Assembly (NCBI GenBank): GCA_964402115.1
Contig: CAYOBW010000001.1
Coordinates: 1 to 64,000, forward strand
From: CAYOBW01 sp964402115
Lineage (GTDB): Bacteria > Verrucomicrobiota > Kiritimatiellia > UBA8416 > CAYOBW01
DNA: 64,000 bases
Reading direction: 5' to 3'
Under the pieces are notes generated by a model that saw only the letters and a list, made by a program, of their open reading frames with translations, did not search any database and was not told the DNA's origin. A program made the position numbers and the translations under genes. Of the stretch, positions 55,412-63,904 are shown piece after piece (positions within the stretch are counted from its first letter, which is position 1; every line of letters starts with the position of its first letter).

Positions 55412-56548
55412 ATGAGTTTCGACCTTCGGCTGGATGTGCCCCACGGCAACGCGCGGGCCGTTCAGGTTCAACTGGACGGAGACCTGCCGGAGGTTGAGTT
55501 CGCGGCCAATCCGCATGGTGGTCCGGAAGCGCTCTGGTTCTGTTTCCGCCTCGTGTCGAAAACCCCCGCGCCGCCGCCGGGCGCCCGCGTGCGCCTCACG
55601 CTCAAGTACGCCGATGTGGCGCTGACGGCCGCTGCGGCGGACTTGCAGCCGGTTTACCGACCCGCTGAACAGGGCTGGCATCGCGCCGGCGGGGCCGTCG
55701 TGACCCAGGCGTCGGACGGGCAGGCGCGCCTGTCGTGGGTTGTGCCCTTCCCGGCTCCCACGCTGGACGTGGCGTGGTGCTTCCCCTACGGCAAGCCGGA
55801 GGTCAGTTCGCTGCTCGACAAGTCCAAAGGCTACTGGCGCAGCGATGAAATCGGGCTCAGCCCGGTCGGTCGTCCCCTGATGCGCCTCTCCAACGAGTAC
55901 GGCTCGCCGGGGGGCGCGCGCCAGGGGCTTTACCTGCTCGCGCGGCAGCGGGGCGGCGAAACGCCCGGCTCATGGGTGCTGGACGGCGCCTTGCAGTTCT
56001 TCTCCCGTGTCCGCAAGCACCCGTTCCTGATCTGGTGCGTGCCGCTGGCCGACGTGGATGGTGTGACGCAGGGGCGCCAGGGCAAGGACGCCTACCCCTA
56101 CGATCTGAACCGCGCCTGGACCACGCCCCCGCTGCTGCACGAGTGCCAGGTGTTGCAGCAGGACCTGGTGCGCTGGCAGGGGCGCTGCCGGCCGGCGCTT
56201 CTGCTCGATTTTCACGCCGCGGGCGCGGGTGACGCCGCTGGTTTTGCCTGCCTGCTGCCGGCGGTCGAAGCAACCGCGGCCGTGCGTGGCGACGCCGAGA
56301 AATGGGCGAACATCGTGAACCAGGAGCTGGGAGCCGATTATGCCGCCCCGGATTTCAAGCGCACGTGGCCGCCCCGGTCGGGCGAGGCCTCCGCGCTGAG
56401 CTATGCGGCGGAGAAACTCGGCGTGCCCGCCCTGGCGCTGCTGGCGCCCTATGGCCGGAGCGGTCCCACGGTGCTGGCGCAGAAGCATTACCGCGAGGTG
56501 GGGGAGCGCGTGGCGCGCGCCCTTGTGCGGCGGGTGGGCGGCGGGTGA
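55412..56548 (+). CDS. M14-family carboxypeptidase-like protein with altered zinc site
   Basis: The start at 55412 has GGGAGGGCGG upstream; 378 residues. An N-terminal beta-sandwich (about 1-130) precedes a domain like cytosolic carboxypeptidases: AWCFPYGKPE, YLLARQRGGETPGSWVLDG, YPYDLNRAW and LLDFHAAG. The family normally reads ARxHxGET, where His is a zinc ligand; here that position is Arg (codon cgg), while the Glu is kept. The second His (DFHA) and the DLNRxW substrate motif are present. It may be inactive, use other metals, or bind peptides. No signal peptide, so cytoplasmic. Confidence 0.78.
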   Translation: MSFDLRLDVPHGNARAVQVQLDGDLPEVEFAANPHGGPEALWFCFRLVSKTPAPPPGARVRLTLKYADVALTAAAADLQPVYRPAEQGWHRAGGAVVTQASDGQARLSWVVPFPAPTLDVAWCFPYGKPEVSSLLDKSKGYWRSDEIGLSPVGRPLMRLSNEYGSPGGARQGLYLLARQRGGETPGSWVLDGALQFFSRVRKHPFLIWCVPLADVDGVTQGRQGKDAYPYDLNRAWTTPPLLHECQVLQQDLVRWQGRCRPALLLDFHAAGAGDAAGFACLLPAVEATAAVRGDAEKWANIVNQELGADYAAPDFKRTWPPRSGEASALSYAAEKLGVPALALLAPYGRSGPTVLAQKHYREVGERVARALVRRVGGG

Positions 56549-56613
56549 GCCGCTGCGTGCATGCAGGCGCAAGCGCAGCGGCTTGACGGGGCCATGAAAG
56601 GCGGAAACAGAGC

Positions 56614-57753
56614 ATGAAGCAGACGACGATGCGCAACGTGGCGGGGCAGCCCTCCTGGCGTGTGGCGACCCCGGACATGGAGGCGTTCGTGACGCAGTTG
56701 GGCGGCCACGTGGGGCCCATCACGTTCGATCGGCGCGGGCGCAAACTCCAGCCCTATTCCGTCGCGCCATGGGCCAAGGAGCCGCAGGCCAAGGCCCTTC
56801 CGGCGATCCTGCGCGTGCTGCGCGGCGACTTCTTCTGCCTGCCCTTTGGCGGCAACGACGCGCCCTGGCGCGGCGAGCGTCACCCCGCGCACGGCGAAAC
56901 GGCGAATGCCCGCTGGCGGCTGGAAGCGCTCACGGGCGCCACCCTGCACGCCAGCCTGCGCACGACGATTCGCGCCGGCCGCGTGGACAAGTTCATTGGC
57001 CTCCGGGCGGGCCACCCGGCGGTCTACAGCCGCCACGTCATCTCCGGCATGCGCGGCCCCATGAATCCTGGACATCACGCCATGCTGCGCTTCCCCGACG
57101 AGCCCGGCAGCGGCGTGTTGTCCACGAGCCGCTTCCTGCACGGGCAGGTGTATCCCGGCGCCTTCGAACAACCGGCGCAGGGCGGCTACCAGTCGCTGGA
57201 GCCCGGCGCAACGTTCTCGGGGCTCGACCGCGTGCCGCTGCTCAACGGCGACACCACCGACCTCACGCGCTACCCCGCCCGCCGCGGTTTCGAGGACCTG
57301 GTCATGCTGGTGGGCGACCCGGATCTGCCCTTCGCCTGGAATGCCGTCGTCTTCCCGCGGCAGCGGTATGCCTGGTTTGCCTTGCGCGACCCGCGCGTGC
57401 TGCGCTCCACGGTGCTCTGGATTTCCAACGCCGGCCGGCACTACGCGCCCTGGAGCGGCCGGCACCACGCCGTCATGGGCATCGAGGATGTCACCTCGTA
57501 CTTCCACGAGGGCCTCGCCTCTTCGGCCGCCCGTAACCCGCTCGCGGCGAGCGGAATCCCAACCTGCGTGCAGCTCGATCCGCGCCGCCCGCTGGCCATC
57601 GCCACGATCATGGCCGCCGTGCCCGTCCCGGCCGGGTTCGATCGCGTGGCGGCGATCAGCGCCGACGAGAAGGGCGGCGGTGTCGTGCTGAAAGCCGACG
57701 CGGGTCACCATGTGCATGTGCCCCTCGACCTGGGCTGGCTGGCCGGAGACTAG
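56614..57753 (+). CDS. Aldose-1-epimerase-like (galactose mutarotase fold) protein
   Basis: The 379-residue protein looks all-beta with features of the galactose-mutarotase superfamily: an early VTQLGGHVGPITFDRRG turn, LRGDFFCLPFGGND, NPGHHAMLRFPD (His pair), and late WNAVVFPRQRYAWFALRDP. The family match is moderate, and catalytic residues cannot be assigned with certainty. No signal peptide. It may handle sugar anomers in the cytoplasm. It converges on the pseudouridine synthase gene with a 4-nt overlap at 57750-57753. Confidence 0.6.
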   Translation: MKQTTMRNVAGQPSWRVATPDMEAFVTQLGGHVGPITFDRRGRKLQPYSVAPWAKEPQAKALPAILRVLRGDFFCLPFGGNDAPWRGERHPAHGETANARWRLEALTGATLHASLRTTIRAGRVDKFIGLRAGHPAVYSRHVISGMRGPMNPGHHAMLRFPDEPGSGVLSTSRFLHGQVYPGAFEQPAQGGYQSLEPGATFSGLDRVPLLNGDTTDLTRYPARRGFEDLVMLVGDPDLPFAWNAVVFPRQRYAWFALRDPRVLRSTVLWISNAGRHYAPWSGRHHAVMGIEDVTSYFHEGLASSAARNPLAASGIPTCVQLDPRRPLAIATIMAAVPVPAGFDRVAAISADEKGGGVVLKADAGHHVHVPLDLGWLAGD

Positions 57754-58697
57754 TCTTCCCACGCCACAAGCCGGCGCGGGCTGTGAAAGCACAGCTCCTG
57801 CCCGGTGCACGGGTCCGTGAACGCGAGCGTGCGCGCCAGGAGTTGCAGGGGCGGGGCGCTGGCGGGTTTGGGTTCGGGCTGGAGCTCCGGGTAGAGCCAG
57901 TCGTGACGAATCGGGCAGCCGATGTGGCAGAAGTGCAGCCGGAGCTGGTGCGTCTTGCCGGTCAGCGGCTCTGCCGTGAAGCGCGCCCAATCGCCCTGCC
58001 GTTCGAGCAGTCGCAGCCGGGTCCGCGCGTTGGGTCGCCCCGGAACCTCCCGGGCGCGAAACCACGGCGTGCCGCGCACGATGCGGCTTTCCACCAGCCA
58101 CTCCGGCCCGGCGTCTGCCGCCGGCGCCCGTGCGACAGCCTCGTAGGTTTTCCGCACGGCGCCGGTCAGGAACAGGGCGTGGTACTGCGCGCGTTCGGCC
58201 GGCTGCACGGCGAACAGCACGAGCCCGGCTGTCTCCTGGTCCAGCCGGTGCAGGGGGGCGAGGTTGACCAGCCCCGTGCGCAGTTGCAGGCGGTAGAGCA
58301 GGCACGCATTCACGTGCCGGCCGGCTGGCGTCACGGGGAGCCCGTGCGGTTTGCAGGCCACAAGCAGGTGCGCATCCTGGTGCAGGATCTCCTCGGCTTC
58401 GGTCACGGCCGGCTCGGCTGCCACTTCGCGGAAGTAGCGGACCCGGAGGTGCCGGCGGTAGGGGGCGGACGGCGGCAGCGGTTCGCCCGTGGCGTCGTCG
58501 AGTACGAGGCCGCGAGCCAGGCGGTCGGACCACACGGCGCGGCCCACGCGCGGGAAGCGGCGCTCGAGATAGTCGAGCACGGTGGGCGGCGGCTGTGGCA
58601 CGTTGGGCAGCGTTGTGTAGCAGGGCTGCGGGGCACGGCTGGGCATGGGCTGGGCGGGGGCTGGGGCGGGGGCTGGGGCTGGGTCGGGCAGCGACAT
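57750..58697 (-). CDS. RluA-family RNA pseudouridine synthase
   Basis: The start is taken at 58697 (MSLPDPAPAPAP); 315 residues. The catalytic motif is LHRLDQETAGLVLFA with the essential Asp. Supporting motifs are HLLVACKPHGLPVTPAG, GKTHQLRLHFCHIGCPI and DWLYP. The first 35 residues are a Pro-Ala stretch encoded by a GGGGCTGG-type repeat and are probably disordered. An S4-like segment (about 40-85) is divergent. It isomerises a uridine in rRNA or tRNA; the exact site cannot be told. Confidence 0.88.
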   Translation of the reverse strand: MSLPDPAPAPAPAPAQPMPSRAPQPCYTTLPNVPQPPPTVLDYLERRFPRVGRAVWSDRLARGLVLDDATGEPLPPSAPYRRHLRVRYFREVAAEPAVTEAEEILHQDAHLLVACKPHGLPVTPAGRHVNACLLYRLQLRTGLVNLAPLHRLDQETAGLVLFAVQPAERAQYHALFLTGAVRKTYEAVARAPAADAGPEWLVESRIVRGTPWFRAREVPGRPNARTRLRLLERQGDWARFTAEPLTGKTHQLRLHFCHIGCPIRHDWLYPELQPEPKPASAPPLQLLARTLAFTDPCTGQELCFHSPRRLVAWED

Positions 58698-58860
58698 GGT
58701 GGCATGATCCGTCACGCGGGGGGGAAGGGGCAAGCGCCATTTCGATCCCGCTGGCCTCCGCGTCGGCCTCCGCGCTGACGGCCGCCATGCCAGCCGGGTG
58801 GGTTCTCACGGAATCCTTTTTGCTGGCGTGGAGGCGGTGGGGAGCCTATCTTCATCACTC

Positions 58861-59946
58861 ATGCAAGGACACGGGAAACAACGAGCGCAGCAGGATCCCG
58901 TCCGGAACATGCAGCGCATCGAGTCGCTGGCAGCCATCGGGCTGGCTGCGCTGATTGCCGTGGGCTGCGCCGTGGTGCTGCTGCCGTTCGTGACGGCCAT
59001 CCTGTGGGCCGCGGTCCTCTGCTTCGCCACGTGGCCCCTGCACAAGCGCCTGCTCGCCTGCTGGCCGCAGCGGTCGAATCTCTCGGCCGGCCTCATGACC
59101 GCCCTTATCGCACTGGTCATGGTCATTCCGTTCGCGCTGGTGGGGGTGACGTTTGCCGAGAGCATCAAACACGTGGCCACCTGGTTCGGGCAGAGTCAGG
59201 GCATTCCCGAGCCGCCGGCGTGGCTGGCGCGCCTGCCGTTCCTGGGCGACACGCTGACCACGTACTGGACAGACATTTCCCAGAATGCGGAGACGACACG
59301 GGGCCTGCTCACCGAAGGGTTCATGAAGTCCAAGGACTGGATGCTGAAACGCAGCATGGGCATTGGCCAGGGGATTCTGCAGCTGACGCTGAGTGTCGTG
59401 ATCGTGTTCTTCCTGTACCGCGACGGCGAAGCCCTGACCGCGCGCATCGCCGCCACGGGCAAACGACTGCTCGGGAGCTACAGCCAGCACCTGCTCATCG
59501 AGGTGGGCAGCACGATCAAGAGCGTTGTCTACGGTGTGCTGGGCACGGCGCTGGGGCAGGGCATCATTGCCGGCATCGGATTCTCGATCGCCGGCATCGA
59601 TTCCGCGCTGCTGCTGGGGTTGGTGACCTTCTTCCTGTCGCTGGTCCCCTTTGGCGCCCCGCTGGTGTGGATTCCGGCGGCGCTCTGGCTCTTCTTCAAC
59701 CGTTCGGTGGGCTGGGGGATCTTCATGGCCCTTTGGGGGCTCATCGGGATCAGCGGCATTGACAACGTGTTGCGGCCCTATCTGATCAGCCGCGGGACGA
59801 AGCTGCCCTTTGCGCTGGTGCTGCTGGGCGTGCTGGGGGGGATCATGGCCTTCGGGTTCATCGGCGTATTTCTGGGGCCGACCGTGCTGGCCGCCGGCTA
59901 TGGTCTTGCGCGCGAGTTCGGGCGCCGCGATCGGCGACAGGGGTGA
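58861..59946 (+). CDS. AI-2E family transporter (PerM-like)
   Basis: The start is taken at 58861 (MQGHGKQRAQ); the 361-residue product has about eight transmembrane helices. The family pattern includes ILWAAVLCFATWPLHKRL near the N-terminus, the long exported region, and C-terminal LVPFGAPLVWIPAALWLFF, GLIGISGIDNVLRPYLISRG and FIGVFLGPTVLA. Members include PerM and TqsA; most have no proven substrate, and some export signals or exchange ions. A bidirectional terminator follows. Confidence 0.9.
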   Translation: MQGHGKQRAQQDPVRNMQRIESLAAIGLAALIAVGCAVVLLPFVTAILWAAVLCFATWPLHKRLLACWPQRSNLSAGLMTALIALVMVIPFALVGVTFAESIKHVATWFGQSQGIPEPPAWLARLPFLGDTLTTYWTDISQNAETTRGLLTEGFMKSKDWMLKRSMGIGQGILQLTLSVVIVFFLYRDGEALTARIAATGKRLLGSYSQHLLIEVGSTIKSVVYGVLGTALGQGIIAGIGFSIAGIDSALLLGLVTFFLSLVPFGAPLVWIPAALWLFFNRSVGWGIFMALWGLIGISGIDNVLRPYLISRGTKLPFALVLLGVLGGIMAFGFIGVFLGPTVLAAGYGLAREFGRRDRRQG

Positions 59947-59965
59947 GCTTGTAGAAGTCCAAACG

Positions 59966-60001
59966 AAAAGGGAGAAGCCGCCGTTCGCCGCTTCTCCCTT
60001 T
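59966..60001. terminator. Bidirectional rho-independent terminator
   Basis: AAAAGGGAGAAGC (59966-59978) pairs with GCTTCTCCCTTT (59990-60001) across an 11-nt loop. A-rich on the left and T-rich on the right, it serves both the transporter gene and the convergent lipoprotein gene. Confidence 0.85.
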
Positions 60002-60026
60002 CCTTGCCACCGCCCGGGTCGGGGCA

Positions 60027-60563
60027 CTACTCGTTCTTGACGATGGTCAGCGAAACCATGGTGCCTTCGTCGGTCTTGGCGGCCGTGACGATGGCCTGGC
60101 GCTTCTCTTTCTTGAACGAGACGATGACCTGCTCCTCGGACGCCATCTGGCTGTCCTGTTCCCAGCCTTGGGCCTTCATCTTCTCGCCGTAGACTTCCGC
60201 GGTCTTGGACATACTGTCGCTGGAAAGCAGGCTCACGTTCATGCCCGTTCCCACGCTCATCACGGTCTTGATCTTCGCGCTCTTGTCCACGTAAACGTCC
60301 GCCGGAAAATCCTTAGGCAGGGCCACGCCCTCGCCGCCGGCGAAGTTCATCTCGCCCTTGTCGGTCTTCACCGTGAACTTGCCGTCCTTGAGATCCACGC
60401 TGGTCTTGCCGCCGCCGTCCTTTTCGATGGCCTTCTCCATGGCCTTCTCGACAAGCGAGCGCGCCATCTTCTCCGAGAGCTTCTCGCGCTTCCGGCCGCA
60501 TCCGCAACCCGCCACCGTGAACATGCAGACCACCAACACAATCGCCACACCCACCTGCTTCAT
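60027..60563 (-). CDS. Putative lipoprotein of unknown function
   Basis: The start at 60563 (MKQVGVAIVLVVC) gives a lipoprotein signal (FTVAGC); an in-frame start 36 nt upstream is less likely. 178 residues: a Lys/Glu-rich helical part (about 24-50), then a beta-rich domain (TSVDLKDGKFTVKTDKGEM, LPKDFPADVYVDKSAKI) and a second alpha/beta part (AEVYGEKMKAQGWEQ) that recalls PVC lipoproteins scored as DUF-type. No enzyme motif is seen. Monocistronic. Confidence 0.75.
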   Translation of the reverse strand: MKQVGVAIVLVVCMFTVAGCGCGRKREKLSEKMARSLVEKAMEKAIEKDGGGKTSVDLKDGKFTVKTDKGEMNFAGGEGVALPKDFPADVYVDKSAKIKTVMSVGTGMNVSLLSSDSMSKTAEVYGEKMKAQGWEQDSQMASEEQVIVSFKKEKRQAIVTAAKTDEGTMVSLTIVKNE

Positions 60564-60656
60564 ATGCCTGTTGTCCTTTCGTGCCGGCGTCTGATGCACC
60601 GGGCGCGCATATGGTGACGCGGGGGGCGGCGGGTGTCAAGTCCCGCGGGTCTCCGC

Positions 60657-60686
60657 TTGACAACGCAAACGGTGCTTTGCCATGAT
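60657..60686 (+). promoter_or_regulatory. Sigma-70 type promoter for tRNA-Val
   Basis: TTGACA (60657-60662), an 18-nt spacer and CATGAT (60681-60686). Predicted start near 60693, 25 nt before the mature tRNA. Confidence 0.6.
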
Positions 60687-60717
60687 GCGCGCACGTCTGG
60701 GGACGGCCCCGCAGCGG

Positions 60718-60794
60718 GGGCGCTTAGCTCAGTTGGTTAGAGCACTTGGATCACACCCAAGGGGTCGCAGGTTCGAATCCTGCAGCGCCCACCA
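60718..60794 (+). tRNA. tRNA-Val(CAC)
   Basis: The cloverleaf is complete: acceptor GGGCGCT/AGCGCCC, D-stem GCTC/GAGC, anticodon stem CTTGG/CCAAG with loop ATCACAC (anticodon CAC), and T-arm GCAGG-TTCGAAT-CCTGC. The discriminator is A and CCA is encoded. 77 nt. The AlbA/ATPase gene lies just beyond its 3' end, a common integration setting. Confidence 0.95.
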
Positions 60795-61006
60795 GGCTTC
60801 TTCAGGGGCAGCAGCCAGGGAGTCTTTCTGGTCACCCTTCGTCGTCACACGGCCGGTACTACTGGCGAATGCGAGAGTGAGCGGCATCTTCGCGGGTGGC
60901 GGGCAAGCCCGACGGCCAAGGCCGTCGATCTCCTTGAGGGCTGCACCGGCGATGCCTTGCAGGGCGCCGTACATGCCGACGTTGTAGCAGGCGACATGGA
61001 ACTCGC

Positions 61007-62557
61007 TCACGCAGATCTCCCCAAAATCGACTTGCCCTTGGCGGTCAGGCGGTATCTTTGCAGGCGGCTGTTGGGTTTGTCGGGGATGGTGTACTCGATC
61101 AGGAATGCCTGCATCGCAGGTGCTATGTAGGTCTCACGCATCCGCCGCCGGTTCCTGAGGGCGAAAGCCTTAAGAATGTCCGCGTTGCCCAACTCGCCAC
61201 GGCGCGCCAGCAGTTCCACCAGCCGGTTGACTGGTGCCGTGACTGGTGCCGTGACTGGTGCCGTGACTGGTGCCTCTACTTGCGGGGTGACCTCCCCGGC
61301 GGGTCTTGACTCAGACCCCGTCTCGTCCCCCGGGACGGCGGTGCCGGCGCCGATGACGATCTGGGCCTTGAACGTAACAATCAGGAATCCCTCCCGTTCT
61401 TCAAAACTGGGCGGCGATGCGCCGTGCTTCTCGCACATGGCGATGACACGGTTGGTGCCCCGGCCCCAGCACTCCACGGCGCCGGTCCGGTGAAACGCGC
61501 CGGCAATGAGAGGATTGCGGAGTTTGGAGAGGTGCGGTCCCGACAGTTGGTCAAGCCGTACTATGGAAGGCAAACCGCCGTAACTCTGAATCTCGATCCG
61601 GTCGTCGAACACGACGATGGCGACGTAGCCGGGGTAGTAGGAGTAGTCGCGGTGCATGACGGCGTTGAGAAGAATCTCCCGAAGAGCATCCAATGGAACC
61701 GGGAAGCGATCCTCGCGGAATATCTGGCCCGTCGAAAACCGCGCACCGAGGGGCATGGTCCGTTCAAGAAAAGCCAGCCCCTCGCGCACCATGGCAAAGG
61801 CATGCATGCGTTCCTGACGGTTCTCGACGATCGGCCCTGTGATCTCCGTACCCCGAAAGCGGCCCATCTTGAGGAAACACTGCGGATAGTCGTTGATGAA
61901 TGCCTTCCCGTACAGCACTTGAGCCGCCTGAAGGAGGGTGCCGGCCTGGCGCACGCCAAGCCGGTCAAGAACCTCGCCTATGTCCCGACTGGTATCGGGA
62001 GCAATGCGGTTCTGTTGGATCGCCAGTTCACGGGTGCGCAGGATTTCCTTGCGGTCCAGATCCTTCAGTGTCAGCCCCTCAGCCGGCATGTTCTCCCAGC
62101 GGCGCGTGGCGTGGCCGCGCTCAAGGAGCAGTTTCTCGTAGTGTGCTTGCGGCATCTTGCGGGTGGTGCTTCCGACCCGTTCATAGGCGCGGCTGTCGTA
62201 CGTGAAGGGAACCGAATCCTGGCGGCCTTCGACGCGGAGGAACAGCAATTCCTTGCCTCCACCCACAGGCAGGCGCTCGACGGGCATGTTGACCGGTGGT
62301 TCGAACTTATCCAAAGCCTGGGCGATTTCGCGCAGCGTCCGATCGGTGACATCCTGCCCTTCGGCCTTGCCGTCAGGACGTACGCCAAAGAAAACCATGC
62401 CGCCGGTGGCGTTCAGAAACGCGCAAAGGGTCTGGAGTCCTTCCTTGAGTTCGCCGGTCGAGCGCTTGAACTCCAGCGTCTTGCCTTCGCCCTGTTTGAG
62501 CAGGGAGGCAAGTTGCTTCACATGGGTTGGCGCTTCGGGAATCATGTCAGTCTCCAC
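61007..62557 (-). CDS. AlbA_2/Schlafen-type ATP-binding wHTH regulator
   Basis: The 516-residue protein has an AlbA_2 domain (about 15-135: KTLEFKRSTG, GGMVFFGV), a helical middle, a GHKL-like ATPase region (about 270-390: ALREILLNAVMHRDYS, EIQSYGGLPS, ECWGRGTNRV) and a C-terminal winged helix ending DKPNSRLQRYRLTAKGK. A hinge at about 425-440 reads VTAPVTAPVTAPV, encoded by 15-bp tandem repeats around 61230-61270. This family is abundant in accessory genomes. The broken relative at 15203 shares the C-terminal block and hinge type. Confidence 0.85.
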   Translation of the reverse strand: METDMIPEAPTHVKQLASLLKQGEGKTLEFKRSTGELKEGLQTLCAFLNATGGMVFFGVRPDGKAEGQDVTDRTLREIAQALDKFEPPVNMPVERLPVGGGKELLFLRVEGRQDSVPFTYDSRAYERVGSTTRKMPQAHYEKLLLERGHATRRWENMPAEGLTLKDLDRKEILRTRELAIQQNRIAPDTSRDIGEVLDRLGVRQAGTLLQAAQVLYGKAFINDYPQCFLKMGRFRGTEITGPIVENRQERMHAFAMVREGLAFLERTMPLGARFSTGQIFREDRFPVPLDALREILLNAVMHRDYSYYPGYVAIVVFDDRIEIQSYGGLPSIVRLDQLSGPHLSKLRNPLIAGAFHRTGAVECWGRGTNRVIAMCEKHGASPPSFEEREGFLIVTFKAQIVIGAGTAVPGDETGSESRPAGEVTPQVEAPVTAPVTAPVTAPVNRLVELLARRGELGNADILKAFALRNRRRMRETYIAPAMQAFLIEYTIPDKPNSRLQRYRLTAKGKSILGRSA

Positions 62558-62832
62558 GAACGGTGACTTTCACAGCAGAAGACGCGATGAAATCACAGTC
62601 GATTTGCCGAGATCATCCCTGCCCGTTGGTTGGTGGCATCTTCGCCTCCGGCGTAGGGGCGTCCAGGGCCTTAGTGAGGACATGTCAAAGGGAAGCGGTT
62701 TTCGGTGTATCCCATTCTGACTGCTGAATACTGGATTGACACCCCGCCGGAATGGAACCTAACATCACACCGTACAGCCAGCGGTTCATGACCGGGGCGG
62801 TCCCCGTTCCGGCCCATTTGGGGAGATGTGCC
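62558..62832. other. Divergent spacer with no gene apart from a promoter
   Basis: No coding sequence is supported between the divergent AlbA/ATPase gene and the next plus-strand gene. The only clear signal is the promoter at 62736-62765. Confidence 0.5.
62736..62765 (+). promoter_or_regulatory. Sigma-70 type promoter
   Basis: TTGACA (62736-62741), an 18-nt spacer and TAACAT (62760-62765), about 68 nt before the start of the secreted-protein gene at 62833. Confidence 0.55.
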
Positions 62833-63544
62833 ATGAAACGAGTCCAGAGCGGGTGGGGGTGTCTCGGTTTACTGTTGGTCGCGCATGCGGTGTCGGCGGC
62901 GATCGTTGCCGGTCCGTTTGCCGCCGGCGGGGGCGGCGGCGTGGTCAACGGCCAGACGCTGACGTTTGGCACGGCCGGGCTGGTCTACGAGCTGGACGCG
63001 TTCCTGCACGCGCAGAACCTCGACCTCAATGGCGTGGATGACGGCACCAGTGCGCGGCTCTCCACCCATGCGCTGCCCGTCGGTCTCGCGGTGACCTTCA
63101 GCACGAACCTGTCGCCCGACCGCACGGACCTGTGGCTGACCTACGTGGTGTCGAACGCGACGGCCGACACCTTTCAGGATGTGCGGTTCTTCGCGTTCGT
63201 GGATGCGGAAATCGACGAAACCGCCAACACGTTCTTCAACGAGTACGGCACGGTCACGGGGGCCGCCGGCAGCGGCAGCCGCGACGGCGATCCGGACCTG
63301 TGGAAGATCGATGAGCCCGGCTTCGTGCGCGGCACCGTGCTCGACGAGCTGCTGATGGGATCGCTGCCCAACGCGAATGCCCTGCCGGCGAGCGCGGCCG
63401 ACGACGCGGCCATGGGGCTGGGGTTCGCGCTGGGCGATTTGAGGCCCGGGCTGGCGGCCACCGTGCAGGTCATCCTGTCGGAAGACGGCTCGTCCACCGG
63501 TTCGCTGGCGCTGGTGCATCACGACCTGGCGCACGCGTCGCCCG
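62833..63544 (+). CDS. Secreted protein of unknown function, 3' truncated by assembly gap
   Basis: The start is ATG 62833 after GGGGAGATGTGCC. A signal peptide (about 1-22) precedes a beta-rich domain of more than 210 residues: NGQTLTFGTAGLVYELDAF, VTFSTNLSPDRTDLWLTYVV, QDVRFFAFVDAEIDET, GLGFALGDLRPGLAATVQVI. The style resembles exported PVC proteins with cohesin- or PEP-type beta sandwiches, but no family is recognised. The frame is still open when it meets the N-run. Confidence 0.65.
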
Positions 63545-63644
63545 NNNNNNNNNNNNNNNNNNNNNNNNNNNNNNNNNNNNNNNNNNNNNNNNNNNNNNNN
63601 NNNNNNNNNNNNNNNNNNNNNNNNNNNNNNNNNNNNNNNNNNNN
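63545..63644. other. Assembly gap of 100 N
   Basis: Exactly 100 undetermined bases, the conventional placeholder for a scaffold join of unknown length. Frame continuity across it cannot be judged. Confidence 0.99.
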
Positions 63645-63875
63645 TTGCACGATACGACCGGCGAGTACCGCTTCATGGCGTCGACCAACAGGATGGACGA
63701 CGGCGACGGCTTCCTCGATCTCAGCGCGGCCGTGGCAACCTACCTGGCCGCCCACGCACTCGGGGATGTGTTCGACGGCGGCGAAGTCGTGCAGGTGACG
63801 GGCATCGAGCTCTACAGCCGGCGCCGGACCGTGCCGGCGGCGGACCTGTTCGAAGTTTGGGCCAACGGCAATTAG
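63645..63875 (+). CDS. C-terminal part of a protein interrupted by the gap
   Basis: A frame open from the gap encodes HDTTGEYRFMASTNRMDDGDG and then LYSRRRTVPAADLFEVWANGN to a TAG at 63873. It could be the end of the 62833 gene or of another gene lying in the gap. No domain is recognised. Confidence 0.5.
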   Translation: MHDTTGEYRFMASTNRMDDGDGFLDLSAAVATYLAAHALGDVFDGGEVVQVTGIELYSRRRTVPAADLFEVWANGN

Positions 63876-63904
63876 CAAGGACCGTAACGGGGGGAGCGCC
63901 AACC

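Noticed and set aside
54863..55681. Upstream extension of the receiver-domain frame
   Set aside because: Runs antisense across the rubredoxin gene and its promoter; homology begins at MILVVDDDQ.
60729..61010. Minus-strand ORF coupled by GTGA to the AlbA/ATPase gene
   Set aside because: Its C-terminus (ALQDSNLRPLG) is the antisense of tRNA-Val, a well-known false ORF. The first 50 residues could be a gene remnant but have no recognisable family.
61225..61275. 15-bp tandem repeats as an iteron or origin
   Set aside because: They encode the VTAPV hinge of the AlbA/ATPase protein and there is no replication gene nearby.
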